A stretch of 43,897 nt of DNA from Gammaproteobacteria bacterium. GTDB lineage: Bacteria; Pseudomonadota; Gammaproteobacteria; Burkholderiales; Burkholderiaceae_C. A program made the translations under genes and the position numbers. Positions 26,803 through 36,332 of the stretch are shown in pieces (position 1 is the first letter of the stretch; the number at the start of each line of letters is the position of its first letter). The stretch lies in the NCBI GenBank assembly GCA_025359085.1, contig JANYHL010000024.1, forward strand, positions 1 through 43,897, in the 5' to 3' direction. Under the pieces are notes generated by a model. The model was not told the DNA's origin, did no database searches, and was given only the letters and a program-made list of their open reading frames with translations.

Positions 26803-28236
26803 ATGAAACACGCCATCAAACACATCCACTTTGTCGGTGTCGGCGGCGTCGGCATGTCCGGCATTGCGGAGATTTTGCTCAATCTGGGCTACACCATCTC
26901 CGGCTCGGACCTGGCCGACAGCGCCACCTTGCAGCGCTTGGCCAGCCTGGGCATCCAGACCTATGTCGGCCACGAGGCGGTCCATGTGGCGGGCGCCGAC
27001 GCCGTGGTCACTTCCACCGCCGTGCAGGCCGACAACCCCGAAGTGCTGAGCGCGCGCGAGAAACACATTCCGGTGGTGCCGCGCGCCTCGATGCTGGCCG
27101 AGCTGATGCGCCTGAAAACCGGCATTGCCATTGCCGGCACCCACGGCAAGACCACCACCACCAGCCTGGTCGCCAGCGTGCTGGCCGAGGCCGGGCTCGA
27201 CCCGACCTTTGTCATTGGCGGACGCCTCAACAGCGCAGGTGTCAATGCGCGCCTGGGCAAGGGCGAGTACATCGTGGTCGAGGCCGATGAGTCCGACGCC
27301 TCCTTCCTGAAACTGTCGCCGGTGATGGCGGTGGTGACCAACATCGACGCCGACCACATGGAAACCTACGGTCATGACTTTGGCCGCCTGAAGCAGGCGT
27401 TTGTCGATTTCCTTCACCGCATGCCCTTTTATGGCAACGCCATTTTGTGCACCGATGACCCCGCCGTGCGTGACATCGTGCCGCAAGTCACCTGCCCGAT
27501 CACCAGCTACGGCTTTGACGAAGGGGCCGAAGTGCGCGCAATTGATGTGCGCGCAGTGGACGGGCAAATGCACTTCACGGTGCAGCGGCGCAACGGCGTG
27601 GTACTGCCAGATATGGATGTGGTGCTGAACCTGCCCGGGCGGCACAACGTGCTCAATGCCTTGTCGGCGATTGCCGTGGCGGTCGAACTCAACATTGAAG
27701 ATGTTGCAGTGCAAAAAGCGCTGGCGGGTTTCAAGGGGGTCGGGCGGCGCTTTCAGCGTTATGGCGAGGTGAGCAGCCAGGACGGCGGTGCGTTCACGCT
27801 GATTGACGACTACGGTCATCACCCGGTCGAGATGGCGGCCACGCTGGCCGCAGCGCGCGGCGCCTTTCCGGGGCGGCGTCTGGTGCTGGCGTTCCAGCCG
27901 CATCGCTTTACCCGCACGCGCGATTGCTTTGAAGATTTCATCAAGGTCATTGCGCAAGCCGACGCGGTCTTGCTGGCCGAGGTTTACGGCGCGGGTGAAG
28001 CGCCGATTGTGGCGGCCGATGGCCGCAGTCTGGCGCGTGCGTTGCGCGTGGCGGGCCGCATCGAGCCGGTGTTTGTGGATGACATCGCCGACATGGCGCA
28101 GGCCATTGTGGACAACGCCAAAGACGGTGATGTGCTGCTGTGCATGGGCGCCGGTTCGATCGGCGGCGTGCCGACCAAGGTGCTTGAGTTGCTACGAATT
28201 TCAGAGCTGTTAGCGCAGCAGGGACGGGGGCTATGA
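26803..28236 (+). CDS. murC: UDP-MurNAc--L-alanine ligase MurC
   Basis: Adds L-alanine to UDP-MurNAc, the first amino acid of the stem peptide. The 477-residue protein has [17 protein letters not shown], the P-loop [49 protein letters not shown] and [14 protein letters not shown] precedes ATG 26803. It overlaps ddl by four bases. It is separated from murG by the third MITE-like copy. The last codons ([16 protein letters not shown]) lie in a mildly AT-rich stretch that may be another short-element remnant. Confidence 0.96.
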   Translation: MKHAIKHIHFVGVGGVGMSGIAEILLNLGYTISGSDLADSATLQRLASLGIQTYVGHEAVHVAGADAVVTSTAVQADNPEVLSAREKHIPVVPRASMLAELMRLKTGIAIAGTHGKTTTTSLVASVLAEAGLDPTFVIGGRLNSAGVNARLGKGEYIVVEADESDASFLKLSPVMAVVTNIDADHMETYGHDFGRLKQAFVDFLHRMPFYGNAILCTDDPAVRDIVPQVTCPITSYGFDEGAEVRAIDVRAVDGQMHFTVQRRNGVVLPDMDVVLNLPGRHNVLNALSAIAVAVELNIEDVAVQKALAGFKGVGRRFQRYGEVSSQDGGAFTLIDDYGHHPVEMAATLAAARGAFPGRRLVLAFQPHRFTRTRDCFEDFIKVIAQADAVLLAEVYGAGEAPIVAADGRSLARALRVAGRIEPVFVDDIADMAQAIVDNAKDGDVLLCMGAGSIGGVPTKVLELLRISELLAQQGRGL

Positions 28237-29315
28237 GTCAAATTGATATCAATGAATCGGGTGACGATGGGGTGGCTCGGGCGGCGTCGGCCGTGAGCGC
28301 GAGTCAGCCCCGCCACCACACCACCCTGGGCAAGGTGGCGGTGCTGATGGGCGGCGCCTCGGCTGAACGCGAGGTGTCGCTGATGTCGGGTCAGGGCGTG
28401 CTGCAGGCGCTGCTGTCGCAAGGCGTCGATGCCCATGCGTTTGACCCGGCCGAGCGCGATCTGTCCGAACTCAAGGTTGAGGGTTTTGCGCGTTGCTTCA
28501 TTGCCTTGCATGGCCGCTTTGGCGAAGACGGCACGGTGCAGGGCGCGCTCGAGCTGCTGGGCATCCCGTACACCGGTTCCGGCGTGATGGCCTCCAGCAT
28601 CGGCATCGACAAGGTCATGACCAAGCGCATCTGGCGCAGCGAGGGCTTGCCCACGCCCGAGTGGCAGCAGGTGGACAGTACGGCGGCCACCGAGCAGGCG
28701 CTGGCGACGCTGGGCCGTCCGATGATTGTGAAACCCGACCGCGAAGGCTCCACCATCGGCCTGACCAAAGTCACGCAAGCAGCGCAGTGTGGCGCGGCCT
28801 ATGCCCTGGCCGCCCGCCATGACGCCATGGTGCTGTGTGAACAGTTCATCAGTGGCGACGAGGTGACCATTCCCATCCTCGGGTCGGGGGCTGGCGCCTA
28901 TGCGCTGCCGGTGATCCGCATCGTGGCGCCGGACGGCAACTACGACTACCAGGCCAAGTATTTCACCGACACCACGCAATACCTGGTGCCAGCCCACTTG
29001 CCGGCAGGCGAAGAAACGCATATTCAGCAACTGGCGCTCAAGGCTTACCAGGTGCTGGGTTGCCGTGGCTGGGCCCGCGTTGATGTGATGATCGACGCCC
29101 GCACGCGCGCGCCGTTTTTGCTGGAAATCAACACCTCGCCCGGCATGACACCGCACTCGCTGGTGCCGATGGCGGCCAAGGCGGCGGGCGTCAGCTACCC
29201 GGCGCTGTGCCTGGAGGTGTTGCACCATGCCACCCTGGACTATGCCGCCCCGGCGGCGCACGCCGACGTCACCGGGGGCGTCAAGGCCCGCCCGCCGTCC
29301 GAGGGTGAGGCATGA
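28233..29315 (+). CDS. ddl: D-alanine--D-alanine ligase
   Basis: ATP-grasp ligase producing the D-Ala-D-Ala used by MurF. The 360-residue protein is longer than E. coli DdlB (306), because of a 30-residue low-complexity start before [20 protein letters not shown] and a short tail. Motifs seen: [32 protein letters not shown], and the metal-binding [15 protein letters not shown] 28233 overlaps the murC stop; initiation further inside is possible. It overlaps ftsQ by four bases. Confidence 0.95.
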   Translation: MSQIDINESGDDGVARAASAVSASQPRHHTTLGKVAVLMGGASAEREVSLMSGQGVLQALLSQGVDAHAFDPAERDLSELKVEGFARCFIALHGRFGEDGTVQGALELLGIPYTGSGVMASSIGIDKVMTKRIWRSEGLPTPEWQQVDSTAATEQALATLGRPMIVKPDREGSTIGLTKVTQAAQCGAAYALAARHDAMVLCEQFISGDEVTIPILGSGAGAYALPVIRIVAPDGNYDYQAKYFTDTTQYLVPAHLPAGEETHIQQLALKAYQVLGCRGWARVDVMIDARTRAPFLLEINTSPGMTPHSLVPMAAKAAGVSYPALCLEVLHHATLDYAAPAAHADVTGGVKARPPSEGEA

Positions 29316-30097
29316 ACGCCCCGGTCCCCGCGCCGCTGGATGTGAAATTCATGAACCTGACGGCGACCGTTTTGTTCGTGGCGCTGGCCTTGCTGCTGCT
29401 CAGCGCAGCGGCGCTGTGGGCATCGCGGCATGCGGTGTTTGCCATTCGGTCCATCGCGGTGACGGGCGAGGTGACGCACCACAATGCGGTGACCTTGCGC
29501 GCCAATGTGGTGCCGCACCTGAGCGGCACTTTCCTGACGCTGGATCTGACGGCAGCGCGGCACGCGTTTGAGTCGCTGCCCTGGGTGCGTCGGGCCGTGG
29601 TGCACCGCGACTTCCCCAATCGCCTGCGGGTGCAGTTGCAGGAGCACCAGGCGATCGCCTATTGGGGGGCGGAGAATGAATCCCGGCTGCTGAACAATTT
29701 TGGCGAAGTATTTGAAGCCAACCTGGGCGAGGTCGAGCAGGACAATCTGCCGCGCCTGCAGGGTCCGGACGGGCAGGCCGCCCAAGTGCTGGTCATGTAC
29801 CAGACGCTGCAGCCGCCCTTCGAGGTGATGGACCTGGGCCTGGAGCAGCTTGAGCTGACCCCGCACGGCGGCTGGCGCGCGCGCCTGGACACCGGCGCCG
29901 AACTGCAACTCGGCAGTGGTGGCCTGCCGGAGGTGCTGGCCCGCACCCAGCGTTTCCTGCAAACGCTGACCCAGGTCACCTCGCGTTACGGGCGCAAGCC
30001 CGAGGCGCTGCAAAGCGCCGACTTGCGGCATCAGGACGGCTATGCCATCCGCCTGCGCGGCGTCAGTACGCTGGCGGCGGCTTTACCCAAGAACTAG
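29312..30097 (+). CDS. ftsQ: Cell division protein FtsQ
   Basis: Bitopic divisome protein, 261 residues. It has a short cytoplasmic tail, one membrane helix (about 15-35), then a POTRA domain starting at [20 protein letters not shown] and a beta domain ([19 protein letters not shown]). The FtsQ-type residues VHRDFPNRL and the order ddl-ftsQ-ftsA secure the call. It bridges FtsA/FtsZ to FtsL-FtsB. 26 bp separate it from ftsA, which has its own GGGGAAC ribosome site. Confidence 0.95.
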   Translation: MNAPVPAPLDVKFMNLTATVLFVALALLLLSAAALWASRHAVFAIRSIAVTGEVTHHNAVTLRANVVPHLSGTFLTLDLTAARHAFESLPWVRRAVVHRDFPNRLRVQLQEHQAIAYWGAENESRLLNNFGEVFEANLGEVEQDNLPRLQGPDGQAAQVLVMYQTLQPPFEVMDLGLEQLELTPHGGWRARLDTGAELQLGSGGLPEVLARTQRFLQTLTQVTSRYGRKPEALQSADLRHQDGYAIRLRGVSTLAAALPKN

Positions 30098-30123
30098 CGG
30101 CAATACAAGCAACAGGGGAACCT

Positions 30124-31353
30124 ATGGCAAAAGAATACAAAGATCTGGTAGTGGGCCTGGACATCGGCACCGCCAAAGTGATGGTGGTGGTGGCCGAGGT
30201 GCTGCCCAATGGCGCGCTCAAGCTGGCTGGCCTGGGGGTGGCGCCCAGCAACGGACTCAAGCGTGGCGTCGTCGTCAATATTGATGCCACGGTGCAGAGC
30301 ATTCAACAGGCGCTGAAAGAAGCCGAGCTGATGGCCGACTGCAAGATCACCCGCGTCTACACCGGCATCACCGGCAGCCATATCCGCGGCATCAATTCAC
30401 ACGGTATGGTGGCGATCAAGGACCGTGAAGTCAGCGCGGCGGATGTGGCGCGCGTGGTGGAGACCGCCAAGGCCATCAACATCTCGACCGACCAGCGCCA
30501 GCTGCTGGTGGAGCCGCAAGAGTTCATCATTGACGGCCAGGACGTCAAGGAGCCGATCGGCATGAGCGGCATCCGGCTGGAGGCCAAGGTGCACATCGTG
30601 ACCGGGGCCCAGAGTGCCGCCGAAAACATCATCAAATGCGTGCGCCGCTGCGGCCTGGAGGTCGAACAGCTGATGCTCAATCCGCTCGCCAGCAGCCTGT
30701 CGGTGCTGACCGAGGATGAACGCGAGCTGGGCGTGGCGCTGGTCGATATTGGTGCCGGCACCACCGACATTGCCATTTTCACCAACGGCGCCATTCGGCA
30801 CACGGCGGTGATCCCGATTGCGGGCGACCTGATCACCAGCGACATTGCGATGGCACTGCGCACGCCGACCAAGGACGCTGAAGAGATCAAGGTCGAGAGC
30901 GGTTACGCCAAGCAGTTGTTGGCCGACCCCGATAGTCAGGTTGAAGTGCCCGGCCTGGGCGACCGCGGCCCGCGCATGCTGAGCCGCCAGGCGCTGGCTG
31001 GGGTCATCGAGCCCCGGGTGGAAGAAATCTTCACGCTGGTGCACCAGGTGATGCGCGAGTCGGGCTTTGAAGAAATGCTCTCCAGCGGCATCGTGCTCAC
31101 CGGCGGCAGTTGCGTCATGCCCGGCATGGTCGAGCTGGGCGAAGACATTTTTTTGAAGCCGGTGCGCCGCGGCATTCCCAAGTATTCCAGCGCGCTGGCC
31201 GATATGGTGGCGCAACCGCGCGCGGCCACCGTCATGGGCCTGCTGGAAGAAGCGCGCATGGCGCGCCTGCGCGGCTTCAAGGTGGCACAAAAAAATGGTT
31301 CCATGAAAACCGCATTCGGCCAGGTCAAGGACTGGTTTGTGGGGAATTTTTAG
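30124..31353 (+). CDS. ftsA: Cell division protein FtsA
   Basis: Actin-like ATPase that tethers FtsZ filaments to the membrane. The 409-residue protein starts KDLVVGLDIGTAKV (phosphate 1), carries ALVDIGAGTTDIAIF (phosphate 2) and the adenosine motif IVLTGGSCVMPGM. It ends with an amphipathic C-terminal segment (FGQVKDWFVGNF) that fits the membrane-targeting helix. The 1C domain replacing the actin 1B is in the expected place (about 85-160). It is followed by a 147-bp gap before ftsZ. Confidence 0.97.
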   Translation: MAKEYKDLVVGLDIGTAKVMVVVAEVLPNGALKLAGLGVAPSNGLKRGVVVNIDATVQSIQQALKEAELMADCKITRVYTGITGSHIRGINSHGMVAIKDREVSAADVARVVETAKAINISTDQRQLLVEPQEFIIDGQDVKEPIGMSGIRLEAKVHIVTGAQSAAENIIKCVRRCGLEVEQLMLNPLASSLSVLTEDERELGVALVDIGAGTTDIAIFTNGAIRHTAVIPIAGDLITSDIAMALRTPTKDAEEIKVESGYAKQLLADPDSQVEVPGLGDRGPRMLSRQALAGVIEPRVEEIFTLVHQVMRESGFEEMLSSGIVLTGGSCVMPGMVELGEDIFLKPVRRGIPKYSSALADMVAQPRAATVMGLLEEARMARLRGFKVAQKNGSMKTAFGQVKDWFVGNF

Positions 31354-31451
31354 CCATGAATATCCCACTTTGGCTGAGCCGGGCCAGCCCCCCCGGAACA
31401 AAGCGATGGCGATGGCGACCCACCGAGCCGCCCCCTCCTGCCACCATGAGT

Positions 31452-31480
31452 TTGAACAATTTCAGCAACTTCCAATTAAT
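31452..31480 (+). promoter_or_regulatory. Candidate promoter in front of ftsZ
   Basis: TTGAAC at 31452-31457 and ATTAAT at 31475-31480 are separated by exactly 17 bases in the ftsA-ftsZ gap. Each matches four or five of six consensus positions. The predicted start near 31487 leaves a very short leader that still includes AAGGAG. ftsZ-specific promoters near ftsA are common, but this one is only pattern-based. Confidence 0.3.
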
Positions 31481-31500
31481 TGAAACCCAAGGAGCAAAAA

Positions 31501-32754
31501 ATGCCTATCGAAATGATTGAAGAACATGCCTTTAACCTCGGCACCCAGATCAAGGTCATCGGCGTCGGCGGCGGCGGCGGCAACGCGGTCGGCCACATGA
31601 TTGACAGCGGCGTGCAAGGCGTGGAGTTCATCTGCGCCAACACCGATGCGCAAGCCCTCAGCCGCAGCGATGCGCACAAATGCATCCAGCTCGGCACCAC
31701 CGGCCTGGGCGCGGGCAGCAAGCCCGACAAAGCGCGGGAAGCCGCAGAAGCCGCCATCGACGACATCCGGGCCGCCATTGAGGGCGCCAACATGCTGTTC
31801 ATCACCGCCGGCATGGGCGGCGGCACCGGCACCGGGGCGGCGCCCGTGATTGCGCGCGTGGCCCGCGAAATGGGCATTTTGACCGTCGGCGTGGTCACCA
31901 AGCCGTTTGACTTTGAAGGCGGTCGCCGCATGACCAATGCCGACAGCGGCCTGATCGAACTTGAAGCCAATGTCGATTCGCTGATCGTGGTGCTGAACGA
32001 AAAACTGCTCGACGTGCTGGGCGACGACGTGACGCAAGACCAGGCTTTTGCCCATGCCAATGATGTGCTGAAAAACGCCGTTGGGGGCATTGCCGAAATC
32101 ATCAACGTCCCCGGCCTGATGAACGTCGACTTTGAAGACGTGCGCACCGTCATGGAGGAACCGGGCAAGGCCATGATGGGCACCGCCCTGGCCAGCGGGC
32201 CGGACCGGGCGCGCATTGCCGCGGAACAAGCCGTGGCCTGCCCGCTGCTCGAAGGCATTGACCTGTCGGGCGCCAAGGGCGTGTTGGTGCTGATCACCGC
32301 GGCCAAAGGGTCTTTGAAGTTGTCCGAGTCCAAGCTGGCCATGAACACCATTCGTGCCTATGCCTCGGCGGACGCCCATGTGATCTACGGCACCGCCTAC
32401 GACGACGAGTTGGGCGATGAAATCCGCGTCACCGTGGTGGCCACCGGCCTGTCGCGTCAGGGCGTGCGCCGCACCGCGCCGCCGCTCCAGGTGCTGCGCA
32501 CCGGCACCGACAACGTGCCGTTTCAAGTGCCGGCGTTCAATCCGGCCGGCACCAGTGGCAACTCCTCCGGGCTGATGTCCAACGGCATGTCCAACGCAGG
32601 CCGGGCGCAGCCCGACTACAACGCGCTGGCGACGCCCAGCGTTTGGCGCCGGCCGCCGGACCGTACCCAGGCCGCGGCCAAGGTGGACGCGCTGGCCAGC
32701 GGTGGCATGGACGACTTCGAGATTCCGGCCTTCTTGCGCAAGCAAGCCGATTGA
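31501..32754 (+). CDS. ftsZ: Cell division GTPase FtsZ
   Basis: Tubulin-like GTPase that forms the Z ring. The 417-residue protein has VIGVGGGGGNAV, the GTP signature GMGGGTGTGAAP, the T7 loop NVDFEDV that completes the active site of the next subunit, a variable linker (about 320-395) and the C-terminal peptide DDFEIPAFLRKQAD, which binds FtsA. ATG 31501 is chosen because AAGGAG sits 8-13 bases upstream; a TTG at 31480 would bypass it. Downstream lies mtgA rather than lpxC on the same strand (see findings). Confidence 0.98.
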   Translation: MPIEMIEEHAFNLGTQIKVIGVGGGGGNAVGHMIDSGVQGVEFICANTDAQALSRSDAHKCIQLGTTGLGAGSKPDKAREAAEAAIDDIRAAIEGANMLFITAGMGGGTGTGAAPVIARVAREMGILTVGVVTKPFDFEGGRRMTNADSGLIELEANVDSLIVVLNEKLLDVLGDDVTQDQAFAHANDVLKNAVGGIAEIINVPGLMNVDFEDVRTVMEEPGKAMMGTALASGPDRARIAAEQAVACPLLEGIDLSGAKGVLVLITAAKGSLKLSESKLAMNTIRAYASADAHVIYGTAYDDELGDEIRVTVVATGLSRQGVRRTAPPLQVLRTGTDNVPFQVPAFNPAGTSGNSSGLMSNGMSNAGRAQPDYNALATPSVWRRPPDRTQAAAKVDALASGGMDDFEIPAFLRKQAD

Positions 32755-32829
32755 CGCCTCACGGGCGCCCGCCATGTTGGCATTGATCGGGCCTGACGCT
32801 GTGGCAGCGCAGGCGCGCCCGGACGGGCG

Positions 32830-33621
32830 ATGAGGCCTGCCTTGCGCTGGCTCGGCCTGGCGGCGGCTGCGGTGCTGGCGCTGCAGCTTTATTTTGTGGT
32901 TCGCATTGCCGCCATGAGGTGGGTGGACCCGCAGTCCACCGCCTTTCAACGATCGCAGGCCTGGCACCTGGCGCAGGGCAATGGCGCTTGGCACTGGCGC
33001 CAGCAGTGGGTCGACTACCCGCAGATATCCGACAACCTCAAGCGCGCGGTGATCGCGTCGGAGGACGACAGCTTCACAGTCCACGACGGGGTCGACTGGG
33101 ATGCGCTGGAGAAAGCCTGGCAAAGAAATGCCAAGGCCGAGGCGCAAGTGGCCAAACAGCAGGCAGCCCAAGCGGCCAGAGCCAGCAAATTGCCACCCGC
33201 CAAAAGCAGTCCGGCTGCGCCGGCCAAAGCCACGCCCGTGGTTCGGGCCCCCAAAGTTGTCGGCGGCTCCACCATCACGCAGCAACTGGCCAAGAATCTG
33301 TTCTTGTCGGGCGAGCGCACGCTCTTGCGCAAGGGTCAGGAGTTTGTCTTGACGATGTTGCTGGAGACTTTGCTCAGCAAGCAGCGCATCCTGGAGATTT
33401 ACCTCAACAGTGCGGAGTGGGGCGAGGGCATCTTCGGCGCCGAGGCCGCCGCGCAGCACTACTTTCGCAAACCGGCGTCTAAATTGAGCGCCTATGAAGC
33501 CGCGCGCCTGGCCGTGATGTTGCCGCGCCCCAAGTATTTTGAGAAATTGCCCAACTCCAGCTACATCGCCGGGCGCGCCAACGTGATTGCCAACCGCTTG
33601 AACAACGCTGAATTGCCTTGA
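32830..33621 (+). CDS. mtgA: Monofunctional peptidoglycan glycosyltransferase MtgA
   Basis: Single-domain family-51 glycosyltransferase that polymerises lipid II. The 263-residue protein has one N-terminal membrane helix (about 5-28), the catalytic glutamate E78 in IASEDDSFTVHDG, GGSTITQQLAKNLFLSGER, LEIYLNSAEWG and AARLAVMLPRP. A 40-residue Lys/Ala/Gln/Pro-rich linker (about 98-142) sits between the first catalytic motif and GGSTITQQ, where E. coli MtgA is short. It is 75 bp after ftsZ. In other betaproteobacteria it normally follows aroE, and its location here fits a local inversion. Confidence 0.95.
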   Translation: MRPALRWLGLAAAAVLALQLYFVVRIAAMRWVDPQSTAFQRSQAWHLAQGNGAWHWRQQWVDYPQISDNLKRAVIASEDDSFTVHDGVDWDALEKAWQRNAKAEAQVAKQQAAQAARASKLPPAKSSPAAPAKATPVVRAPKVVGGSTITQQLAKNLFLSGERTLLRKGQEFVLTMLLETLLSKQRILEIYLNSAEWGEGIFGAEAAAQHYFRKPASKLSAYEAARLAVMLPRPKYFEKLPNSSYIAGRANVIANRLNNAELP

Positions 33622-33659
33622 GACTTGAAACCCTGCGAGCCAGCTCTTTTTCTGCGACG

Positions 33660-33698
33660 AGAAGATAAGTGCTAATAGCTACTAATTCAATAGTAATA
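33660..33698 (+). repeat. Short element remnant upstream of ruvC
   Basis: AT-rich GATAAGTGCTAATAGCTACT and a following run of A/T. It shares TAATAGCTACT with the rlmI patch. It lies immediately before the ruvC ATG in an 81-bp gap and leaves little room for a normal ribosome site (only AATAATCA before the ATG). Confidence 0.5.
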
Positions 33699-33702
33699 AT
33701 CA

Positions 33703-34251
33703 ATGAGAATCCTCGGCATTGACCCCGGCTTGCGCAGCACCGGCTTTGGTCTGATTGACGTGGCGGGCGCAGACTTGAGCTACGTCGCCAGCGGCACCAT
33801 CAGCACCACCCAGTTGGACAAAGGCCAGTTGCCCGCGCGGCTCAAGGTCCTGTTTGATGGCATCCGCGAGGTGGTGGCGCGCTACCAGCCCGACTGCGCC
33901 TCGGTCGAGATCGTGTTCGTCAACGTCAACCCGCAGTCCACCTTGTTGTTGGGTCAAGCGCGTGGCGCCTGCATCACGGCACTGGTCGCGGGCGACTTGG
34001 CCGTGGCTGAGTACACCGCGCTGCAAATGAAACAGGCGGTGGTGGGCTACGGCCGCGCCGACAAAAGCCAGGTGCAGGAGATGGTGCGCCGCTTGCTGGC
34101 ACTGCCCGGCTTGCCCGGCCCGGACGCCGCCGACGCGCTGGGCCTGGCCATCACCCATGCCCACGCGGCCAAGGCCTTGGCCCGGCTGGCGCAGGCCGCT
34201 GGTGTCATTGGCGCGGGCAGTGGCAAATACAAGGCCGGGCGCAGCCGTTAA
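33703..34251 (+). CDS. ruvC: Holliday junction endonuclease RuvC
   Basis: Resolves Holliday junctions together with RuvAB. The 182-residue protein begins [16 protein letters not shown]. Catalytic acidic residues are D7, E69 (SVEIVFVN), D141 and D144 ([11 protein letters not shown]), matching the RuvC tetrad. GQARGACI and [10 protein letters not shown] are also conserved. The usual neighbours ruvA and ruvB are not in the window. It has no clear Shine-Dalgarno, the upstream DNA being an AT-rich repeat remnant. It follows mtgA co-directionally. Confidence 0.96.
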   Translation: MRILGIDPGLRSTGFGLIDVAGADLSYVASGTISTTQLDKGQLPARLKVLFDGIREVVARYQPDCASVEIVFVNVNPQSTLLLGQARGACITALVAGDLAVAEYTALQMKQAVVGYGRADKSQVQEMVRRLLALPGLPGPDAADALGLAITHAHAAKALARLAQAAGVIGAGSGKYKAGRSR

Positions 34252-34363
34252 ACGACTTGGTATATATTGAGGCAACGGCAGGCGTGACCTGCTGTCTTTA
34301 TTTCTGAGGCCTCTTCCTCTGACCGCTTCCCTCCCATTCCATTCTCGAATGGGGCTTGAATTT

Positions 34364-34380
34364 CCCCTTGCGGGGCTTTG
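34364..34380 (+). terminator. Weak hairpin before rquA
   Basis: CCCC-TTGC-GGGG followed by CTTTG, preceded by a second small stem (CCATTC/GAATGG at about 34337-34352). It could end the mtgA-ruvC transcript or attenuate rquA. The stem is only four pairs and the U-tract is poor. The rest of the 146-bp gap shows a TATATT near 34261 but no other clear signal. Confidence 0.25.
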
Positions 34381-34397
34381 CTTAAGGCTGACTATTT

Positions 34398-35147
34398 GTG
34401 ACACCCAAAAAATTTACCACCTTGGCCGACGTTGAGCCGACCCTGGCCGTGCTCCAGGCAGAGCCTTCATTTGCAGCGGTGCCCGTGCCCAAATATTTGC
34501 AGGAAACTTATTGGTGGGCCTACACGCATCCCAATGCGGTGCGCGTGTTTGAACGCCAGTGGCTGGTGAACCTGATTTTGTGGGGCAACTTCGCCCGCCT
34601 GCGTGACGCCGCCCTGGCCGAGATGGGCGACGTGATTGACGCCAAGGTGTTGCAGGTGGCCTGTGTGTATGGCAACTTTACCGAGCATTTGGTCAAGCGC
34701 CTGGGGCCGAACGGCCACCTGGACGTGATTGATGTGGCGCCGGTGCAGATTGCCAATATGCACGCCAAGCTCAAAGATGCGGGCAAGGTCACGGTGCAGC
34801 GTCAGGACTCCACTGACATGCAGTTTGACAACGCCAGCCGCGACACGGTGATCGTGTTTTTTCTCTTGCATGAGCAACCGGTCGAGGCGCGCCACAAGAC
34901 CATTGCCGAAGCGCTGCGCGTGACCAAGCCGGGCGGCAAGCTGATCTTTGTCGACTACCACCGGCCCGTGGCGCTCAATCCCTTCCGCTACATCATGGTG
35001 CCGATCCTGACCACGCTGGAGCCCTTCGCGATGGACCTGTGGCGCGGCGAGATCACCGACTGGCTGCCGGCTGACATTCCCGTGACCCAGGTCAAGAAAG
35101 AGACCTACTTTGGCGGTCTGTACCAAAAAGTGGTGATCACGCGCTGA
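34398..35147 (+). CDS. rquA: Rhodoquinone biosynthesis protein RquA
   Basis: A 249-residue methyltransferase-fold protein. I recognise RquA from YLQETYWWAYTHPNAVRVFERQW, VACVYGNFTEHLVKRLGP (a non-canonical motif I lacking the usual GxGxG), FFLLHEQPVEARHKT and VDYHRP. RquA converts ubiquinone to rhodoquinone, a low-potential quinone for anaerobic fumarate reduction, and is reported to use SAM as amino donor rather than as methyl donor. The start is GTG 34398 with AAGG upstream; no membrane helix is obvious apart from a hydrophobic PFRYIMVPILTTL stretch. Convergent with the 58-residue gene. Alternative: an unspecified class I methyltransferase, which I consider less likely. Confidence 0.78.
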   Translation: MTPKKFTTLADVEPTLAVLQAEPSFAAVPVPKYLQETYWWAYTHPNAVRVFERQWLVNLILWGNFARLRDAALAEMGDVIDAKVLQVACVYGNFTEHLVKRLGPNGHLDVIDVAPVQIANMHAKLKDAGKVTVQRQDSTDMQFDNASRDTVIVFFLLHEQPVEARHKTIAEALRVTKPGGKLIFVDYHRPVALNPFRYIMVPILTTLEPFAMDLWRGEITDWLPADIPVTQVKKETYFGGLYQKVVITR

Positions 35148-35214
35148 AGTGCTGTGGGCGCTGGCGGGCCGTGGCTCACTGCCGCCTTGCCAGGGCAGCT
35201 TGGCCGCCCGAGCG

Positions 35215-35391
35215 TCACCCCAGCCGCTGCACGATCAGCACGGCAAAGAAGGCAAAACCGCTGATCAAAACCCATTTCAAAATGAGCAGGCCATAGCGTT
35301 TGTAGCGCTGCTCACCGGTGAATGCAAAGAACGCAAACGACACGATTGCGCCCAGCAGGAGCAATAAAATGAGTGTGCGTGCCAGCACCAT
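35215..35391 (-). CDS. 58-residue two-helix membrane protein next to lpxC
   Basis: Reading the minus strand from ATG 35391 gives 58 codons: a first hydrophobic helix (VLARTLILLLLLGAIVSFAF), a short basic loop (GEQRYKRYG) and a second helix (LLILKWVLISGFAFFAVLIV), then a stop at 35215. Both helices and the positively charged loop suggest a hairpin with its loop in the cytoplasm. It starts 17 bases after the lpxC stop and is probably co-transcribed. There is no strong ribosome site, and codon 2 is GTG. The family is not recognised. It is shorter than usual gene-calling thresholds, but composition and position support it. Confidence 0.65.
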   Translation of the reverse strand: MVLARTLILLLLLGAIVSFAFFAFTGEQRYKRYGLLILKWVLISGFAFFAVLIVQRLG

Positions 35392-35408
35392 GGTGGGAGC
35401 CGCTGCCT

Positions 35409-36332
35409 TTACCAGGCCGGTGCCAGTTGCCCAAAGCCTTGCGGCGCGAGCTCGGCATCTTCAAAGGTGACGACTTCCCAGGCGTCGGTGCGCCGGAGCA
35501 ATTCGCGCAGCAGCAGGTTGTTCAGCGCGTGGCCGGAGCGGCGCGCGCTGTAGCTCGCCAGCAAGGGTTTGCCTAGCAGATAGAGGTCGCCCATGGCGTC
35601 CAGAATTTTGTGTTTCGCAAACTCGTCGTCGTAGCGCAAACCCTCGGCATTGAGGATTTTGTAGTCATCCATCACGATCGCGTTGTCCAGCCCGCCGCCG
35701 AGTGCCAGACCCTTGGCACGCATCATCTCGACGTCTTTGGTGAAGCCAAAGGTGCGGGCGCGGGCGATGTCTTTGGGGTAGGAGCCGCTGCTCATGTCAA
35801 ACAGCACGCGCTGGCCGGTGGCGTCCACCGCCGGGTGGGCAAAGTCGATCTCGAAACTGAGCTGGTAGCCATGGTAGGGCGCCAGGCGCGCCCATTTTTC
35901 AGTCGCGCCGCTGCCTACGCGCACTTCAACCGTTTGGGTCAGCCGGATAAAACGCCGCGGCGCGTTCTGTTTGACAATGCCGGCGCTTTGCAGCAGAAAC
36001 ACGAAAGAGGCGGCCGAGCCGTCCAGAATCGGCACTTCTTCGGCCGTGATGTCGATATACAGGTTGTCCACGCTCAAGCCGGCGCAGGCCGACATCAAAT
36101 GCTCGACCGTGTGCACCTTGACGTTGCCACTGGCAAGGGTGGAGGCCATGGTGGTGTCAGAGACGGCGGTGGCCGACACCGGAATGTCCACCACTTGCGG
36201 CAGGTCAATCCGGCGGAACACGATGCCGGTATCCGGCGGCGCGGGCCGCAAGGTGATTTCGACGCGCTGGCCGCTGTGCAGGCCCACGCCAATGGCGCGG
36301 GTCAGGGATTTGAGGGTTCGTTGTTGCAGCAC
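35409..36332 (-). CDS. lpxC: UDP-3-O-acyl-GlcNAc deacetylase LpxC
   Basis: Zinc enzyme for the committed step of lipid A synthesis. The 307-residue protein has HTVEH (E77/H78 in the zinc site), [10 protein letters not shown] (second histidine and aspartate ligands) and RRSGHALNN (catalytic histidine). The start [21 protein letters not shown] is classical. In E. coli and many relatives lpxC directly follows ftsZ on the same strand. Here it is 2.6 kb away on the opposite strand, 22 bp downstream of aroE. It would thus be transcribed with rnb-tonB-aroE unless a promoter lies inside aroE. Confidence 0.97.
   Translation of the reverse strand: MLQQRTLKSLTRAIGVGLHSGQRVEITLRPAPPDTGIVFRRIDLPQVVDIPVSATAVSDTTMASTLASGNVKVHTVEHLMSACAGLSVDNLYIDITAEEVPILDGSAASFVFLLQSAGIVKQNAPRRFIRLTQTVEVRVGSGATEKWARLAPYHGYQLSFEIDFAHPAVDATGQRVLFDMSSGSYPKDIARARTFGFTKDVEMMRAKGLALGGGLDNAIVMDDYKILNAEGLRYDDEFAKHKILDAMGDLYLLGKPLLASYSARRSGHALNNLLLRELLRRTDAWEVVTFEDAELAPQGFGQLAPAW

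Noticed and set aside
31354-31451. Degenerate copy of the GC-rich palindromic repeat between ftsA and ftsZ
   Set aside because: CCGGGCCAGCCCCCCCGG is suggestive, but the palindrome and the flanking GAAGTGACAAGCGTG part are missing.
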